A DNA stretch of 13,771 nucleotides, taken from UBA3871 sp002392265 (GTDB taxonomy: Bacteria > Bacillota > Clostridia > Peptostreptococcales > Anaerovoracaceae). Every line of letters starts with the position of its first letter. Positions within the stretch are counted from its first letter, which is position 1. The notes beneath the pieces were generated by a model that did not search any database, had not been told where the DNA came from, and saw nothing but the letters and a program-made list of their open reading frames with translations. The position numbers and the translations under genes were made by a program. Below, one piece after another: positions 1 through 6,913 of this stretch. Location of the stretch: assembly GCA_946614255.1 (NCBI GenBank), contig CAMOGS010000074.1:1-13771 (forward strand), read 5' to 3'.

Positions 1-367
1 ATATGCCCTTTTCGTTCATGTAGTGCTGAACGGCGTTTGCCATCGTATGCCGCGGCTGGCCCATCGTCGGATGAACCACAATGCCGGACTGCTTGTTTAT
101 GACCAGCAGGTCGTCGTCCTCAAAGATCACATCGATAGGGATTGCCTCCGGCTCGAAGTCGCTCTTTTCGTCGGGCAGGTCGATTTCGATCACATCACCG
201 ACATTTGGCGTAATCCAGCCAAGCGTCTTTTCGCCGTTGAGGTACGCCAGATTCCCATGCTTTATCTTTGACCGCATGCGCGCCGAAAACGTGAAGCGGT
301 TTCGAATAATCCACTTTATCGGCTGCCCCTCATCTTCAGTTGTAACTGTATAGCTAAATTTACTCAT
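1..367 (-). CDS. RluA-family pseudouridine synthase, N-terminal part (3' end off window)
   Basis: This gene starts at the ATG at 367 and runs leftward off the window, so only about 122 residues are visible. Residues 15-65 resemble the S4-like RNA-binding region of RluA/RluD enzymes. Residues 78-116 are the start of the catalytic domain, with IFEDDDLLVINK followed by GIVVHPTMG, the Firmicute version of the family's NKPxGxxVHP block. The catalytic HxLDxxTSG segment would lie beyond the edge. The family isomerises uridine to pseudouridine in rRNA or tRNA; the target cannot be told from this part. It is the last visible gene of the ligase-murE-nadK operon, separated from nadK by a dispersed repeat. 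No convincing Shine-Dalgarno sequence precedes the ATG: the 15 bases before it are AT-rich, with only a weak purine run. Family assignment is secure; the rluA/rluD subtype is not. Confidence 0.88.
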   Translation of the reverse strand, partial: MSKFSYTVTTEDEGQPIKWIIRNRFTFSARMRSKIKHGNLAYLNGEKTLGWITPNVGDVIEIDLPDEKSDFEPEAIPIDVIFEDDDLLVINKQSGIVVHPTMGQPRHTMANAVQHYMNEKGI

Positions 368-382
368 TTTCGATTTAAATAG

Positions 383-436
383 TCAGACCTGTCCCCAAAT
401 TAGAAAAAAAGCCAATTTGGTGCCTGTCCCCAAATT
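383..436 (-). repeat. Dispersed GGGGACAGG repeat, copy A (after nadK stop)
   Basis: This is a two-unit element built from two direct copies of CCTGTCCCCAAATT (plus strand 388-401 and 423-436), separated by an A7 tract. Read on the minus strand, it begins 3 bases after the nadK stop codon. Its second half (383-403) is a 21-base block identical to 10117-10137 in copy B. CCAAATT (395-401) and AATTTGG (414-420) can pair as a 7-bp hairpin. Both copies lie just downstream of a stop codon in the same orientation relative to the upstream gene. From memory, similar GGGGACAGGCACC motifs occur as interspersed or REP-like sequences in many bacteria, sometimes near Y1-type transposases; no such transposase is present here. 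Confidence 0.8.
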
Positions 437-439
437 CGC

Positions 440-1243
440 CTAGAGGAACTTTGTTTTGACTTTGTTCCAGAAGTCATAGCCCTCAAAGCGGAGCAGGTTG
501 ACAAGCGTATTGGATACGCAGATCTCGATGCTTTTAATGCAGCTGTAACGGTTGCTTTCGCCATCAACAGCGACAACAAACCTTTCCTTTCCGGTTTCAG
601 GCATTATGCCGATAGTCAGATCTCCCGGAAGCAGAATGCTCGATGTAAAGCAGCGATAAGCCGTCGTATTCATCGGCGCAATCGGCGTAATCTGCAGCAT
701 CTTGATTCTCGGGTCCACAATGGAGCCACCAAGCGAATAGTTGTAAGCCGTGGAGCCTGCAGCAGTCGAAACGATGATGCCATCTCCCGAAAAACGCTCA
801 ATAAAGCTGCCTCCGATTGAAATATTTAAATGAATACTGTGTGTATCCTCATTTCTGATTACGATTTCGTTTAACCCCTTGAGGTTCACTTCCGAGCCGT
901 CAACCATACGCATCAGACCTTTTACCGTCGTCATCGGCTGCAGGGAATATTTGTTGTTTTTATAGTTAAAAATAAACTCGTCGAGCTGCTCGGGATTGAT
1001 TTCCTGGAAAAATCCGAGATGCCCTGTATTTATCCCGATAAACGGAATGTGCGGGAAATTGAAAAGATGAACAGCCTGCAAAAAAGCACCGTCTCCGCCT
1101 ATGCAGACAATCAGCTCGGCCTCTTCGTCATAATCATTTGGCACTTCGAATCCGCTCTGCTCGAGCTTTTTCCGCAAAAGGTCGGCAGTCTTTATCGAAA
1201 CCGATGTTTCATTGGAATATACGTAAATCTTTCGCTTATTCAT
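440..1243 (-). CDS. nadK: NAD kinase
   Basis: This enzyme phosphorylates NAD to NADP using ATP or polyphosphate in the cytoplasm. At 267 residues it has the usual length. Diagnostic motifs are GGDGA at 49-53 (the GGDG nucleotide-binding and catalytic motif), GINTGHLGFF at 70-79, the NE pair at 125-126, and SGDGIIVSTAAGSTAY at 152-167. The ATG at 1243 is chosen over an in-frame TTG at 1252. It overlaps the end of murE by 8 bases (ATGAATAA), has an AAAGG-type site about 9 bases upstream, and gives the normal MNKRKIYVYSN N-terminus. The overlap implies translational coupling to murE. Cell-wall and NADP genes sharing an operon is common in Firmicutes and does not imply a shared reaction. A dispersed repeat follows the stop codon directly. 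Identification is firm. Confidence 0.95.
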   Translation of the reverse strand: MNKRKIYVYSNETSVSIKTADLLRKKLEQSGFEVPNDYDEEAELIVCIGGDGAFLQAVHLFNFPHIPFIGINTGHLGFFQEINPEQLDEFIFNYKNNKYSLQPMTTVKGLMRMVDGSEVNLKGLNEIVIRNEDTHSIHLNISIGGSFIERFSGDGIIVSTAAGSTAYNYSLGGSIVDPRIKMLQITPIAPMNTTAYRCFTSSILLPGDLTIGIMPETGKERFVVAVDGESNRYSCIKSIEICVSNTLVNLLRFEGYDFWNKVKTKFL

Positions 1244-2780
1244 TCGCTCCAACCTTTCTCAGCGCCTCAAGCACGTAATCAACATCGCTGGGCGTATCTA
1301 TGTACTCGATCCCGCGCTTCATGCGGGTTTCACGGCCCTTGCCGGTAATCAGAATCAGCGCATCCTTTCCCATTTTGCTGCTTTCAGCCGCATCACAGGC
1401 TGCACGCAGAATGGCCTCACGCCTGTCTTCAATTATCTGATAAGGCTTTCCAAACGGCCTGATATTTCCTGCGATTTCCTCACAAATGTCGCGCACACTC
1501 TCCAGGGCGCAGTCTTCTTCGGTCAGATAAATCATATCCGCATAGATGCCCGCCGCCTCGCCGAGCTCCTTTCGCCTGCCCTGAGCTTTGCCGCCCGGAC
1601 AGCCGAAAACTATGCTTACGCTGCTTTGCGGATACTGCGCCTTCATCGATTTGAAAAGCGTCTCAAAGCTGAGCTTGTTGTGCGCATAATCAACCACAAA
1701 TGTGATTTTACCGTCATCCGAACGGAAAAGCTCCATACGGCCGTCGACCTTCGCATCGCAAAGCCCCGCCTTTATATACTCTGTCGGCACATCGAGCGCC
1801 CGGCAGATTGCAATTGCTGCAAGCGCATTGTCCACATTGAAGCTGCCCGGCAGCGCTATCGAAAACTCCTCATCAAATCCGCTCTCCTTTGACCTTACGC
1901 GGAAAGTGATTCCATCCACGCACGGCCTCACATCATAAGCCCACAAATCGCAGCTCTCATCATAACCGAAAATGACAGTATAAGCTCCCGACGCTGCAGC
2001 CGCCGCTATCACTTCATTCCAGTGGTCGCTGTTTCTGTTTACGACCAGCACCTTGCACTGCCCAAAGAGCTTTAATTTGCTTTCGAAATAATCCTCGAAG
2101 CTGCTGTGCTCTATCGGACTGATGTGGTCAATTCCGATGTTGAGGAAGCACCCCACATCATAATTTATGCCAAAGGTTCTGTCATATTTCAGCGCCTGAC
2201 TCGACACCTCCATTACGACCGTCTCAATTCCGCTGTCAGCCATATTTTCGAAATGGCTGTGTAGCTCAAGAGTCTCTGCCGTCGTCAGATGTGACTCTTC
2301 GTCGATAACGCCGTCATAGTTTCTGATGCTCGACAGAACGCCGCAAGGTTTCTTTCCTTTCGAAGCACTGTATTTATCGATAATATTCTTTACAAAGTAA
2401 GTAGTCGTAGATTTACCCTTTGTGCCGGTGATTCCGACAGTGTTTAATTTCTGCCACACATTATCAAAATACACATTGGTAAGCACTGCAATCGCACGCC
2501 TGATATCCTTTACGACAATTGCGCCGATTTTTGCGTTTTCATATAATTTATCGCTGACATAGCAAAAAGCTCCGGCCGATTCTGCGGATAGCAGAAACTC
2601 CTCCCTGAAGCTCGCACCCTTGCAGATGAACAGAGTATTCTCCGTTACTTTTCTGCTGTCATAGGTAAGCATTTCTACCTTTTGTGAGCCCAGTTTTATG
2701 TCAAATTCGCACGATTCAAGAATTTCTGCAGCTCTTAGAGCTTCGATATATTCGTTTAAGTAGTGCTTTGTTTTATTCAT
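1236..2780 (-). CDS. murE: MurE-type UDP-MurNAc-tripeptide synthetase, probably L-Lys type
   Basis: This cytoplasmic ligase adds the third residue of the peptidoglycan stem peptide to UDP-MurNAc-L-Ala-D-Glu, using ATP. Its 514 residues show the three Mur-ligase domains: a UDP-binding N-terminal domain with the YDSRKV block at 40-45; a central ATPase with P-loop GITGTKGKST at 116-125, a TTAET block at 166-170 and a probable carbamylated Lys at 235 in FEDYFESK; and a C-terminal domain with VDYAHNK at 363-369 and VFGCPGGKAQGRRKE at 391-405. The DNPR motif that recognises meso-DAP is missing, and its place is taken by TEEDCALES (420-428). NIGIDHISPIEH (214-225) resembles, from memory, streptococcal Lys-adding MurE (DHIGPIEH) rather than DAP-type enzymes. 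The start is 9 bases after the upstream ligase gene; a weak AGG site overlaps that gene's stop codon. The amino-acid specificity (Lys or Orn) is inferred. Confidence 0.9.
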   Translation of the reverse strand: MNKTKHYLNEYIEALRAAEILESCEFDIKLGSQKVEMLTYDSRKVTENTLFICKGASFREEFLLSAESAGAFCYVSDKLYENAKIGAIVVKDIRRAIAVLTNVYFDNVWQKLNTVGITGTKGKSTTTYFVKNIIDKYSASKGKKPCGVLSSIRNYDGVIDEESHLTTAETLELHSHFENMADSGIETVVMEVSSQALKYDRTFGINYDVGCFLNIGIDHISPIEHSSFEDYFESKLKLFGQCKVLVVNRNSDHWNEVIAAAAASGAYTVIFGYDESCDLWAYDVRPCVDGITFRVRSKESGFDEEFSIALPGSFNVDNALAAIAICRALDVPTEYIKAGLCDAKVDGRMELFRSDDGKITFVVDYAHNKLSFETLFKSMKAQYPQSSVSIVFGCPGGKAQGRRKELGEAAGIYADMIYLTEEDCALESVRDICEEIAGNIRPFGKPYQIIEDRREAILRAACDAAESSKMGKDALILITGKGRETRMKRGIEYIDTPSDVDYVLEALRKVGANE

Positions 2781-2789
2781 ATCAAATAC

Positions 2790-3998
2790 CTATTTCAAAT
2801 ACTTTTTGTACTTGTAGTAATGTCCCAATTGGCCCTTTAACAGCCTGAGTCTGCGGCCGAAAGCGCTGTCCGGCCGGTAGAAAAGCGGATTAACGACCTT
2901 TCCCCGGGCAATCAGCTCTTTCATCTTTTTTACCATTTCGGGATTCTTTACATATTTGAAGGCTACGCCCTTTGGAACAACCATCCAGAGATTTTCATTG
3001 TCTACAATATTAAGGCTGAGCTCTTTTCCGTAAATCCAGTCCTCGACAAAGTATTTGGCAACATTTGCGCCCGCACCCGTTACATAGTAGTTCGATCTGC
3101 CCTGGCGGGTGTTGATTTCAAATGCCTTGAACTTTCCGTCTCTTTGGTCGTATTTGATGTCGAAATTCGAAAAGCCTATATAGTGCATCTCTTCAAGAAG
3201 CTTTTTATACTTTCTCTCGAGCTCTTCATCAACCTCTGTTATGATTACGGCATGGTTTCCTATTCCGTGCGGTGTATGCTCTTCGAGAAGCACATGTCCT
3301 AGGCACATCATCTTTACATTTCCGTTATGGTCGGAGTAGTTTGTCAGTACTCTCATAAAGGAGTCGTCGCCCGGGATGAAGTTCTGAATGATATTGCTGT
3401 CATCATATCCTGCGCCGTAAATATCATCGAGCACAGAAAGTACCTCTTCGAAGGTATCCACGCAGTAAACCTTTTTTTGAGTCGGAAACGGGTGTTTCCA
3501 GTACTCTATACCGCTCGAAGGCTTTATGATAAAGGGGCCTCCGAAAGGCAGTGTAAAATCATACCCCATCTCTTTTCTGTGTACAAAGGTATCGGGATAA
3601 TCCACGCCCACCTTTTCGCACATAGCGTAGAACTTTTCTTTGTTTATCAAATCCGACATCTGACTCAGATCGATGTACGGAGCAATTACATTTTCAGAGT
3701 AGCTGCCCTTGTTCGCGCTGATTCTTTCGACATAGGCATCGCCGCAGCCTATCAGCAGTATCTTTTTATCGCTGTGCTCCAAAGCAAAATCATTTACCAG
3801 CTTTATAAATGTTTCCTGCTCGTCAGCCTTTGGATTTGGCGTATAATTCATTATCTGCGAGCCGTAGCATGGCATTGTGGGATATTTGCCGTACACAAAG
3901 GGCTTTATGCCATATTCCTCGTGAAAGGCTCTCGCAACGCTGTATACGTTGATATCACCTGCAAACAGCAGTGGAATAAAATCAATTTTGTCTGTCAT
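2790..3998 (-). CDS. ATP-grasp ligase of the D-aspartate ligase type (carboxylate-amine ligase)
   Basis: This 402-residue ATP-grasp protein resembles the Asl-fm D-aspartate ligase of Enterococcus faecium in length and motifs. That enzyme attaches D-Asp through its beta-carboxyl to the side-chain amine of the L-Lys in the peptidoglycan precursor. Visible features are an N-terminal pre-ATP-grasp domain (FAGDINVYSVARAFHEEYG, 12-30; CGDAYVE, 85-91), the ATP lysine segment GGPFIIKPSSGIEY (153-166), FIPGDDSFMRV (207-217), and the Mg-binding FEINTRQGRS (293-302). The start is supported by AGAGGTG 5 bases before the ATG. It is the first gene of the operon behind the promoter at 4044-4072 and lies 9 bases ahead of murE. 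This context supports a branch-forming role in cell-wall precursor synthesis. The donor amino acid (D-Asp or another D-amino acid) is not settled by the sequence. Confidence 0.82.
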   Translation of the reverse strand: MTDKIDFIPLLFAGDINVYSVARAFHEEYGIKPFVYGKYPTMPCYGSQIMNYTPNPKADEQETFIKLVNDFALEHSDKKILLIGCGDAYVERISANKGSYSENVIAPYIDLSQMSDLINKEKFYAMCEKVGVDYPDTFVHRKEMGYDFTLPFGGPFIIKPSSGIEYWKHPFPTQKKVYCVDTFEEVLSVLDDIYGAGYDDSNIIQNFIPGDDSFMRVLTNYSDHNGNVKMMCLGHVLLEEHTPHGIGNHAVIITEVDEELERKYKKLLEEMHYIGFSNFDIKYDQRDGKFKAFEINTRQGRSNYYVTGAGANVAKYFVEDWIYGKELSLNIVDNENLWMVVPKGVAFKYVKNPEMVKKMKELIARGKVVNPLFYRPDSAFGRRLRLLKGQLGHYYKYKKYLK

Positions 3999-4043
3999 TT
4001 TAACACCTCTTTGGCGATAATTTCGCCCAAAAATCCATTTTTT

Positions 4044-4072
4044 ATCATACTATAATTTCAGCTTCTTTGCAA
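4044..4072 (-). promoter_or_regulatory. Sigma-A-type promoter of the ligase-murE-nadK operon
   Basis: On the minus strand, TTGCAA (4072-4067) and TATGAT (4049-4044) are separated by exactly 17 bases. Transcription would start near 4037, giving a leader of about 38 bases before the ATG at 3998. The leader contains a 5-bp hairpin (GGCGA/TCGCC, 4013-4027). The promoter lies just past the terminator of the preceding gene, as expected for an independent unit. Confidence 0.7.
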
Positions 4073-4098
4073 GGAAATAGGGGTATAAACAGGCACAT

Positions 4099-4124
4099 AA
4101 AAAGGGCCGCCCTTTTGGGCGGCC
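4099..4124 (-). terminator. Intrinsic terminator of the DUF975 gene
   Basis: A perfect 8-bp GC stem (GGCCGCCC, 4105-4112, with GGGCGGCC, 4117-4124) around a four-base loop is followed on the minus strand by five T residues (4103-4099). It begins about 20 bases after the DUF975 stop codon and separates that gene from the ligase operon promoter. Confidence 0.9.
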
Positions 4125-4145
4125 ATAAACCGTTATTCACGCTGA

Positions 4146-5036
4146 TTAATCATCTTTGCGCCATTCAACCTTTACATCCTCAACCACAGTAGTATCAGGG
4201 GTAGGCTCTATCTCAGGCCCTACTACAGGCTCAGCCTCGGCAGTTGGAGTCTCAGCAGGCTCCACTGTTTCTACTGCCTCGGTATGCTCCGGGGGCTCTG
4301 CAGGTTCGGAAATGAGCTCCTTGAGGTTACCTGCCATGATTTCGTACATAGCAACTGTTGCCTGGAATATGTACGGCATCAGAATGTAAATTCCGATCAT
4401 AGCTATGAATGTAAGAACCATAAAGAGCAGATTGTGCGGAATGTCATAAACCGGATTTGCCCTGTGAACGCTTTGAACGATAGCTACAGGTATTGAAGCG
4501 AGTAATTCCCAACCGATAAATGAAAGTGACAGCCAGAACAGCTTTGCCTTGTTTCCGTTCATCATGCGCTTTGATTCTTCGATGCACTGACTTGCCGAAT
4601 ATTCAGGGTGATCAACCAAAATGAAGAATGCCTGGCTGTATCTGAAGCTTGCAATAATTCCCGGTATCACTAAGAGAAGTGACCAAAGAATAATCTTTAA
4701 CGTCATCAGCAGCATCAGAACGAATGTCTTTCCGAAGTTCTCAAATCCGGCAAAAATCTGGCCGTAGCCTGCCTCTCTCTTTCTGAATGCGCTCATGAAA
4801 TAGAGGGACAGCCCAAAAGTAAACGGTCCCGAAACAAGCAATGAATAAAGTGCTCCCACCATCTGCGCAGGAGATGTGACAGGAAAGATTGAAGCAATTA
4901 TCTCTGCAGGCAGTGTCATTAAAATATAATATACCAAGCATACAATAAAGCCCTCTTTCCATCTGCCCTTCAAAGCCTCTCTGGCAATAGCCCTGAGGTC
5001 GCGCGACGGAAGTGTTACGATTACCTGATTTTCCAT
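4146..5036 (-). CDS. DUF975 family integral membrane protein with Pro/Glu-rich tail
   Basis: This 296-residue polytopic membrane protein matches the DUF975 family of Firmicutes, whose function is unknown. About five hydrophobic segments are visible near residues 27-52, 60-82, 104-130, 165-190 and 203-228. The family-typical stretch is VIPGIIASFRYSQAFFIL (123-140), followed by HPEYSAS and ESKRMMNGNK (154-163). Residues 243-283 form an acidic, low-complexity tail with repeated EPAE/VEP/AEP units that is probably cytoplasmic and disordered; it ends in VEWRKDD. The start is supported by AAAGGAGG six bases before the ATG. The gene is flanked by terminators on both sides and so appears monocistronic, but I could not pick a clear promoter between 5037 and 5081. 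No enzymatic role can be assigned. Confidence 0.82.
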   Translation of the reverse strand: MENQVIVTLPSRDLRAIAREALKGRWKEGFIVCLVYYILMTLPAEIIASIFPVTSPAQMVGALYSLLVSGPFTFGLSLYFMSAFRKREAGYGQIFAGFENFGKTFVLMLLMTLKIILWSLLLVIPGIIASFRYSQAFFILVDHPEYSASQCIEESKRMMNGNKAKLFWLSLSFIGWELLASIPVAIVQSVHRANPVYDIPHNLLFMVLTFIAMIGIYILMPYIFQATVAMYEIMAGNLKELISEPAEPPEHTEAVETVEPAETPTAEAEPVVGPEIEPTPDTTVVEDVKVEWRKDD

Positions 5037-5081
5037 AAAATCCTCCTTTTATTCCCTTTTGAAATAAATATACAATAAGTC

Positions 5082-5117
5082 AAAAAAAACTGACCATAGT
5101 TATATTACTATAGTCAG
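5082..5117 (-). terminator. Intrinsic terminator of the crotonase gene
   Basis: On the minus strand an 11-bp stem (5117-5107 with 5100-5090) contains one G-U wobble and closes a six-base loop. It is followed at once by eight T residues (5089-5082). It starts about 30 bases after the crotonase stop codon. Confidence 0.9.
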
Positions 5118-5145
5118 CTTTAATTTTCAACAAATTTGGTTCAAT

Positions 5146-5922
5146 TTATTTATTCTCGAACTTTGGAGCTCTCTTTTCGAGGAATGCGCCCATGCCCTCA
5201 GACTTGTCAGCCGATGCGAAAGGCGCTGTGAAGCACTCAATTTCCCAAGCGCTGGCAGTAGTCATATCCATACCGTATCCAACGTTTACAGCCTTCTTTG
5301 CAGCTGCAATAGCAATCGGTGCCTTGCTCATGATAACCTTTGCAAGCTCTTCTGCTGCGCCAATTAATTCTTCAGGTGCAACAACCTTTTCGCAAAGACC
5401 GATCTCAAGAGCGCGCTGTGCAGTGATCATTTCAGCAGTCATGATGAGGTACTTTCCCATTGCCTTTCCTACGAGGCGAGGAAGTCTCTGTGTGCCGCCA
5501 AAGCCCGGAATGATGCCGAGGCCTACTTCAGGCTGACCGAACTTTGCCTTTTCGGAAGCGATTCTAAAGTCGCAAGCCATAGCAAGCTCACAGCCGCCGC
5601 CGAGTGCAAAACCGTTTACTGCCGCGATGATAGGCTTTTCAACAGACTCCATGAAGTTCATCACATTGTGGCCCTTTATCATCATTGCTCTGCCGCCTAC
5701 AGCGTCGAGCTTGTACATCTGCGCGATGTCTGCGCCTGCAACGAAAGCCTTTCCCTCGCCAGTCAGAATTGCAGCCTTTGCGTTTTCGTCAGCTGCGAAA
5801 GCGGAAAATGCTGCGTAGAGCTCGTCGAGGACTTCATCATTTAAGGCGTTCATAGCCTGCGGTCTGTTGATTGTAATATAACAAATGCCTTCTTTTACTT
5901 CGTAGTTTAAGTTGTTGTACAT
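5146..5922 (-). CDS. crt: Crotonase / enoyl-CoA hydratase (3-hydroxybutyryl-CoA dehydratase type)
   Basis: This 258-residue enoyl-CoA hydratase/isomerase family protein has the length of clostridial Crt. The oxyanion-hole segments are AGADI (62-66) and NGFALGGGCELA (103-114). The two catalytic glutamates of hydratases are present at E112 (GGGCE) and E132 (GQPEVGLG), and GFGGTQRLPR follows at 140-149. This supports true hydratase activity, interconverting 3-hydroxybutyryl-CoA and crotonyl-CoA in butyrate formation or fatty-acid turnover. The start has AGAGGAGA about 8 bases upstream. The gene has its own promoter (5969-5997) and terminator, and none of the usual partners (thiolase, hbd, bcd, etfAB) is beside it. 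The precise substrate is therefore inferred from the family; a short-chain enoyl-CoA hydratase of broader range is the main alternative. Confidence 0.88.
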   Translation of the reverse strand: MYNNLNYEVKEGICYITINRPQAMNALNDEVLDELYAAFSAFAADENAKAAILTGEGKAFVAGADIAQMYKLDAVGGRAMMIKGHNVMNFMESVEKPIIAAVNGFALGGGCELAMACDFRIASEKAKFGQPEVGLGIIPGFGGTQRLPRLVGKAMGKYLIMTAEMITAQRALEIGLCEKVVAPEELIGAAEELAKVIMSKAPIAIAAAKKAVNVGYGMDMTTASAWEIECFTAPFASADKSEGMGAFLEKRAPKFENK

Positions 5923-5968
5923 TTTGGTTCTCCTCTATACAAGATTGACAAAAATTTATCTTTTCTAT

Positions 5969-5997
5969 ATCTTAACACCAAATACGTACTATTTCAA
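5969..5997 (-). promoter_or_regulatory. Promoter of the crotonase gene
   Basis: On the minus strand, TTGAAA (5997-5992) and TAAGAT (5974-5969) are 17 bases apart. The predicted start near 5962 leaves a leader of about 40 bases before the ATG at 5922. The gap between thiT and this gene has no terminator hairpin, so some readthrough from thiT is possible. Confidence 0.6.
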
Positions 5998-6000
5998 CTG

Positions 6001-6687
6001 TTATTTGCTCTCAAAGGTAGTCTCATCGGTATTAACCTTTACAAGCTGAGACTGAATGTCGAGCTCGCGCTTTATGCGAATCAGAGCCTTTCTGACAGCC
6101 GGAATTGCAATAACTATGCATGTGATTGCAGCCTCTGCCCCAATGTATGAGAAATTGTAGCCGAGCGAGTAGACGAACGGATTCATACCCTCAGGTGCGT
6201 AAGCTCCAAAGAAGATAACGCCAGACAGCACTGCCATCACCAGACGACCGAATGCACCCACCAGATAAGCCGGGATGAACGCTTCCTTTTTCAACATAAA
6301 GATGATTCCTGCAAAGCCGATTGCACCGAATGCAAACGGATAGTCTAAAAGCAGCTGCACAGGATGAACCACGTAAGGCTTTAGAATCAGATCCAGAAGT
6401 CCTACGCACATACCGCACATTACAGCTCTCCTGGTTCCGAAGAGATAAGCGCATACCACTATCGGCAGCATACCGAGTACGGAAACCGAGCCGCCCTGCG
6501 GCATCTGGAACAGCGTTATCTGATTAAGCGCAATTGAAAGCGCTACAAGCAGCGCGGATACCACCATTGTAGTGGTAGTGTTCTTTCTGCCCTTTCCGGA
6601 AACCAGAACGCCGCCAAACATAACCAGCAGAACCAAAAGCGTTATGATCTGCCCTGTTAAAGAATCAAAGAAATCCTGCATTGACAT
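6001..6687 (-). CDS. thiT: ThiT, thiamine-binding S-component of an ECF transporter
   Basis: This 228-residue membrane protein has about six hydrophobic segments and the ThiT signature region: LQLLLDYPFAFGAIGFAGI is visible here as QLLLDYPFAFGAIGFAG (111-127), preceded by GMCVGLLDLILKPYVVHP. ThiT binds thiamine with high affinity and works with the shared EcfA/A'/T module, which is not encoded in this window. The N-terminus has an extra hydrophobic helix (14-30), and the C-terminus is a charged tail after residue 195. The ATG at 6687 has AAGGAGG 9 bases upstream; a second in-frame ATG at 6681 is too far from that site. Control by the TPP riboswitch at 6691-6829 independently supports a thiamine role. 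The gene follows thiN. Confidence 0.92.
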   Translation of the reverse strand: MSMQDFFDSLTGQIITLLVLLVMFGGVLVSGKGRKNTTTTMVVSALLVALSIALNQITLFQMPQGGSVSVLGMLPIVVCAYLFGTRRAVMCGMCVGLLDLILKPYVVHPVQLLLDYPFAFGAIGFAGIIFMLKKEAFIPAYLVGAFGRLVMAVLSGVIFFGAYAPEGMNPFVYSLGYNFSYIGAEAAITCIVIAIPAVRKALIRIKRELDIQSQLVKVNTDETTFESK

Positions 6688-6690
6688 AAT

Positions 6691-6829
6691 AAAAAACCTC
6701 CTTCAATCAGGAGGGGAACTTTTTCCGACCGCCGAAGCGATGTCGAAATATCTTGCCTACGCCGGTATTATCCGGTTCAGGTCATGAGGGTATTAACCGT
6801 AAGGTTACTCTCAGCGAATGCTCCCCTAG
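6691..6829 (-). promoter_or_regulatory. TPP riboswitch (THI element) controlling thiT
   Basis: Read on the minus strand, the conserved parts are CTGAGA (6814-6809) and the block ACCCTCATGACCTGAACC, followed by GGATAATACCGG and CGTAGGCA (6791-6754), the classic THI-box sequence. P1 is an 8-bp helix, AGGGGAGC (6827-6820) with GTTCCCCT (6719-6712). It abuts and overlaps by 3 bases a 6-bp hairpin, CCTCCT-GATTGA-AGGAGG (6714-6697), followed by T6 (6696-6691). That hairpin contains the thiT Shine-Dalgarno sequence and also looks like a weak intrinsic terminator. Bound TPP is expected to lower thiT expression, as in other thiamine-transport genes. Whether control is by attenuation or by site masking cannot be told by eye. 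Confidence 0.95.
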
Positions 6830-6851
6830 AAAATATTTATTTAACAAATAT

Positions 6852-6880
6852 ATAATAGTCTTTAAGCACCTGTGTGTCAA
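6852..6880 (-). promoter_or_regulatory. Strong promoter upstream of the TPP riboswitch
   Basis: On the minus strand, consensus TTGACA (6880-6875) and TATTAT (6857-6852) are separated by 17 bases. The predicted start near 6845 lies about 18 bases before the 5' strand of riboswitch helix P1. It begins about 34 bases after the thiN stop codon, so thiT has its own promoter. This is the closest match to a sigma-A consensus in the window. Confidence 0.8.
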
Positions 6881-6913
6881 TAGTATGCTAACAGAAAAGT
6901 AGCTAAAATCACA

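Noticed and set aside
1244..1252. In-frame TTG at 1252 as the nadK start
   Set aside because: The ATG at 1243 has better spacing to AAAGG, forms a coupled overlap with the murE stop, and gives the usual NAD kinase N-terminus.
3327..4055. 242-codon plus-strand frame across the ligase gene
   Set aside because: It is antisense to a clear ATP-grasp gene, crosses that gene's promoter, and shows no coherent motifs.
5037..5081. Promoter for the DUF975 gene at TTGACT near 5076-5081
   Set aside because: The TTGACT has no acceptable -10 at 16-18 bases; a TATATT nearby has no matching -35.
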